Shown: positions 63,881 to 64,000 of the stretch, piece by piece | How the letters are laid out: every line of letters starts with the position of its first letter | Numbering within the stretch: the stretch's first letter is position 1 | Source of the DNA: JACDAN01 sp963842235 | Lineage (GTDB): Bacteria > Actinomycetota > Thermoleophilia > Gaiellales > Gaiellaceae | Reading direction: 5' to 3' | NCBI GenBank assembly: GCA_963842235.1 | Contig: CAWJFT010000001.1 | Span: forward strand, 1,674,001-1,738,000 | Length of the DNA: 64,000 nucleotides | Translations under genes and position numbers: made by a program | The notes under the pieces: generated by a model | The model's database searches: none | What the model saw: the letters and a program-made list of their open reading frames with translations, nothing else | Told to the model about the DNA's origin: nothing

Positions 63881-64000
63881 CGCCGACCGATGGGCGCATC
63901 TGCGTCGTGACCGGAGCGAGCAGCGGGATCGGGAAGGCATTGACGGTCGCTCTCGTCCAGACCGGTGCTCGCGTGTGGGCGATCGGCCGAAGCCGCGAAC
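63877..64000 (+). CDS. Short-chain dehydrogenase/reductase, N-terminus only
   Basis: GTG at 63877 overlaps the DUF4910 stop. The 41 visible residues (MTPTDGRICVVTGASSGIGK, ALTVALVQTGARVWAIGRSR) carry the classical SDR cofactor motif T-G-x3-G-x-G. The catalytic Y-x3-K lies beyond the window. Probably the next step of the sugar pathway. Confidence 0.85.
   Translation, partial: MTPTDGRICVVTGASSGIGKALTVALVQTGARVWAIGRSRE

Noticed and set aside
1..64000. CRISPR arrays, rRNA genes, insertion-sequence transposases, integrases, phage structural or toxin-antitoxin genes
   Set aside because: None were recognised in either strand; apparent repeats are fn3-coding or polyproline-coding.

Overview
The window is GC-rich chromosomal DNA whose gene content (many GTG/TTG starts, 4-base stop/start overlaps, CGNR zinc-finger, PspA/PspAA/PspAB, winged-helix AlkZ-like pairs, split LigD-type genes) points to an actinomycetote, possibly a Thermoleophilia-type soil lineage. 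That placement is inferred from content and not proven. No rRNA, CRISPR array, transposase or phage structural gene was seen.

Region 1 (1-31.8 kb) is housekeeping and accessory backbone, mostly with intact genes. It opens with the tail of typA. A small block follows (LuxR-type regulator plus vanadium haloperoxidase-like protein) between a partial and a complete tRNA-Ala, next to a truncated HxlR regulator. Then come two tandem winged-helix proteins, a dehydrogenase/metallo-hydrolase pair, the envelope-stress set pspA-pspAA-cupin and htpX-pspAB, a membrane protein, a cytochrome c lipoprotein and serS. All four tRNA-Ser isoacceptors lie between 14 and 28.7 kb. Other genes include a coiled-coil/Rho-N operon, PRC-barrel and CGNR proteins, a secreted DUF4091 protein, a flavin reductase, a HAD phosphatase, an O-methyltransferase, fabF, separate DNA ligase and LigD-type polymerase genes, an ABC exporter, a Crp/Fnr regulator with a palindromic site, a second cytochrome c, a YidB-like protein and a YpfJ-type metallopeptidase.

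Region 2 (about 32-56 kb) is an exopolysaccharide/surface-glycan locus on both strands. It holds an apiosidase-like DUF4038 protein, GT4 and GT2 glycosyltransferases, a Wzx-type flippase, a Wzy/O-antigen-ligase protein, a Wzz-like protein, an NAD-dependent epimerase, a conserved two-repeat Cys protein, three related secreted beta-helix proteins (one with fn3 repeats and a polyproline linker), asparagine synthetase and UDP-glucose dehydrogenase. Almost every gene here is broken by single-base indels while the sense of the protein survives across frames. Sequencing or assembly error is therefore more likely than decay. The densest damage is 42.7-44.8 kb.

Region 3 (56-64 kb) continues the locus with mostly intact, translationally coupled genes: the initiating polyprenyl glycosylphosphotransferase, a zinc-finger SAM methyltransferase, an RfbF-like nucleotidyltransferase, acyltransferase 3, a PIG-L deacetylase, an RfbC-like epimerase, a DUF4910 protein and the start of an SDR. 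Together they suggest synthesis of a modified (C-methylated, acylated or deacetylated) NDP-sugar, its transfer to undecaprenyl phosphate, and flipping, polymerisation and remodelling of the polymer outside the cell.
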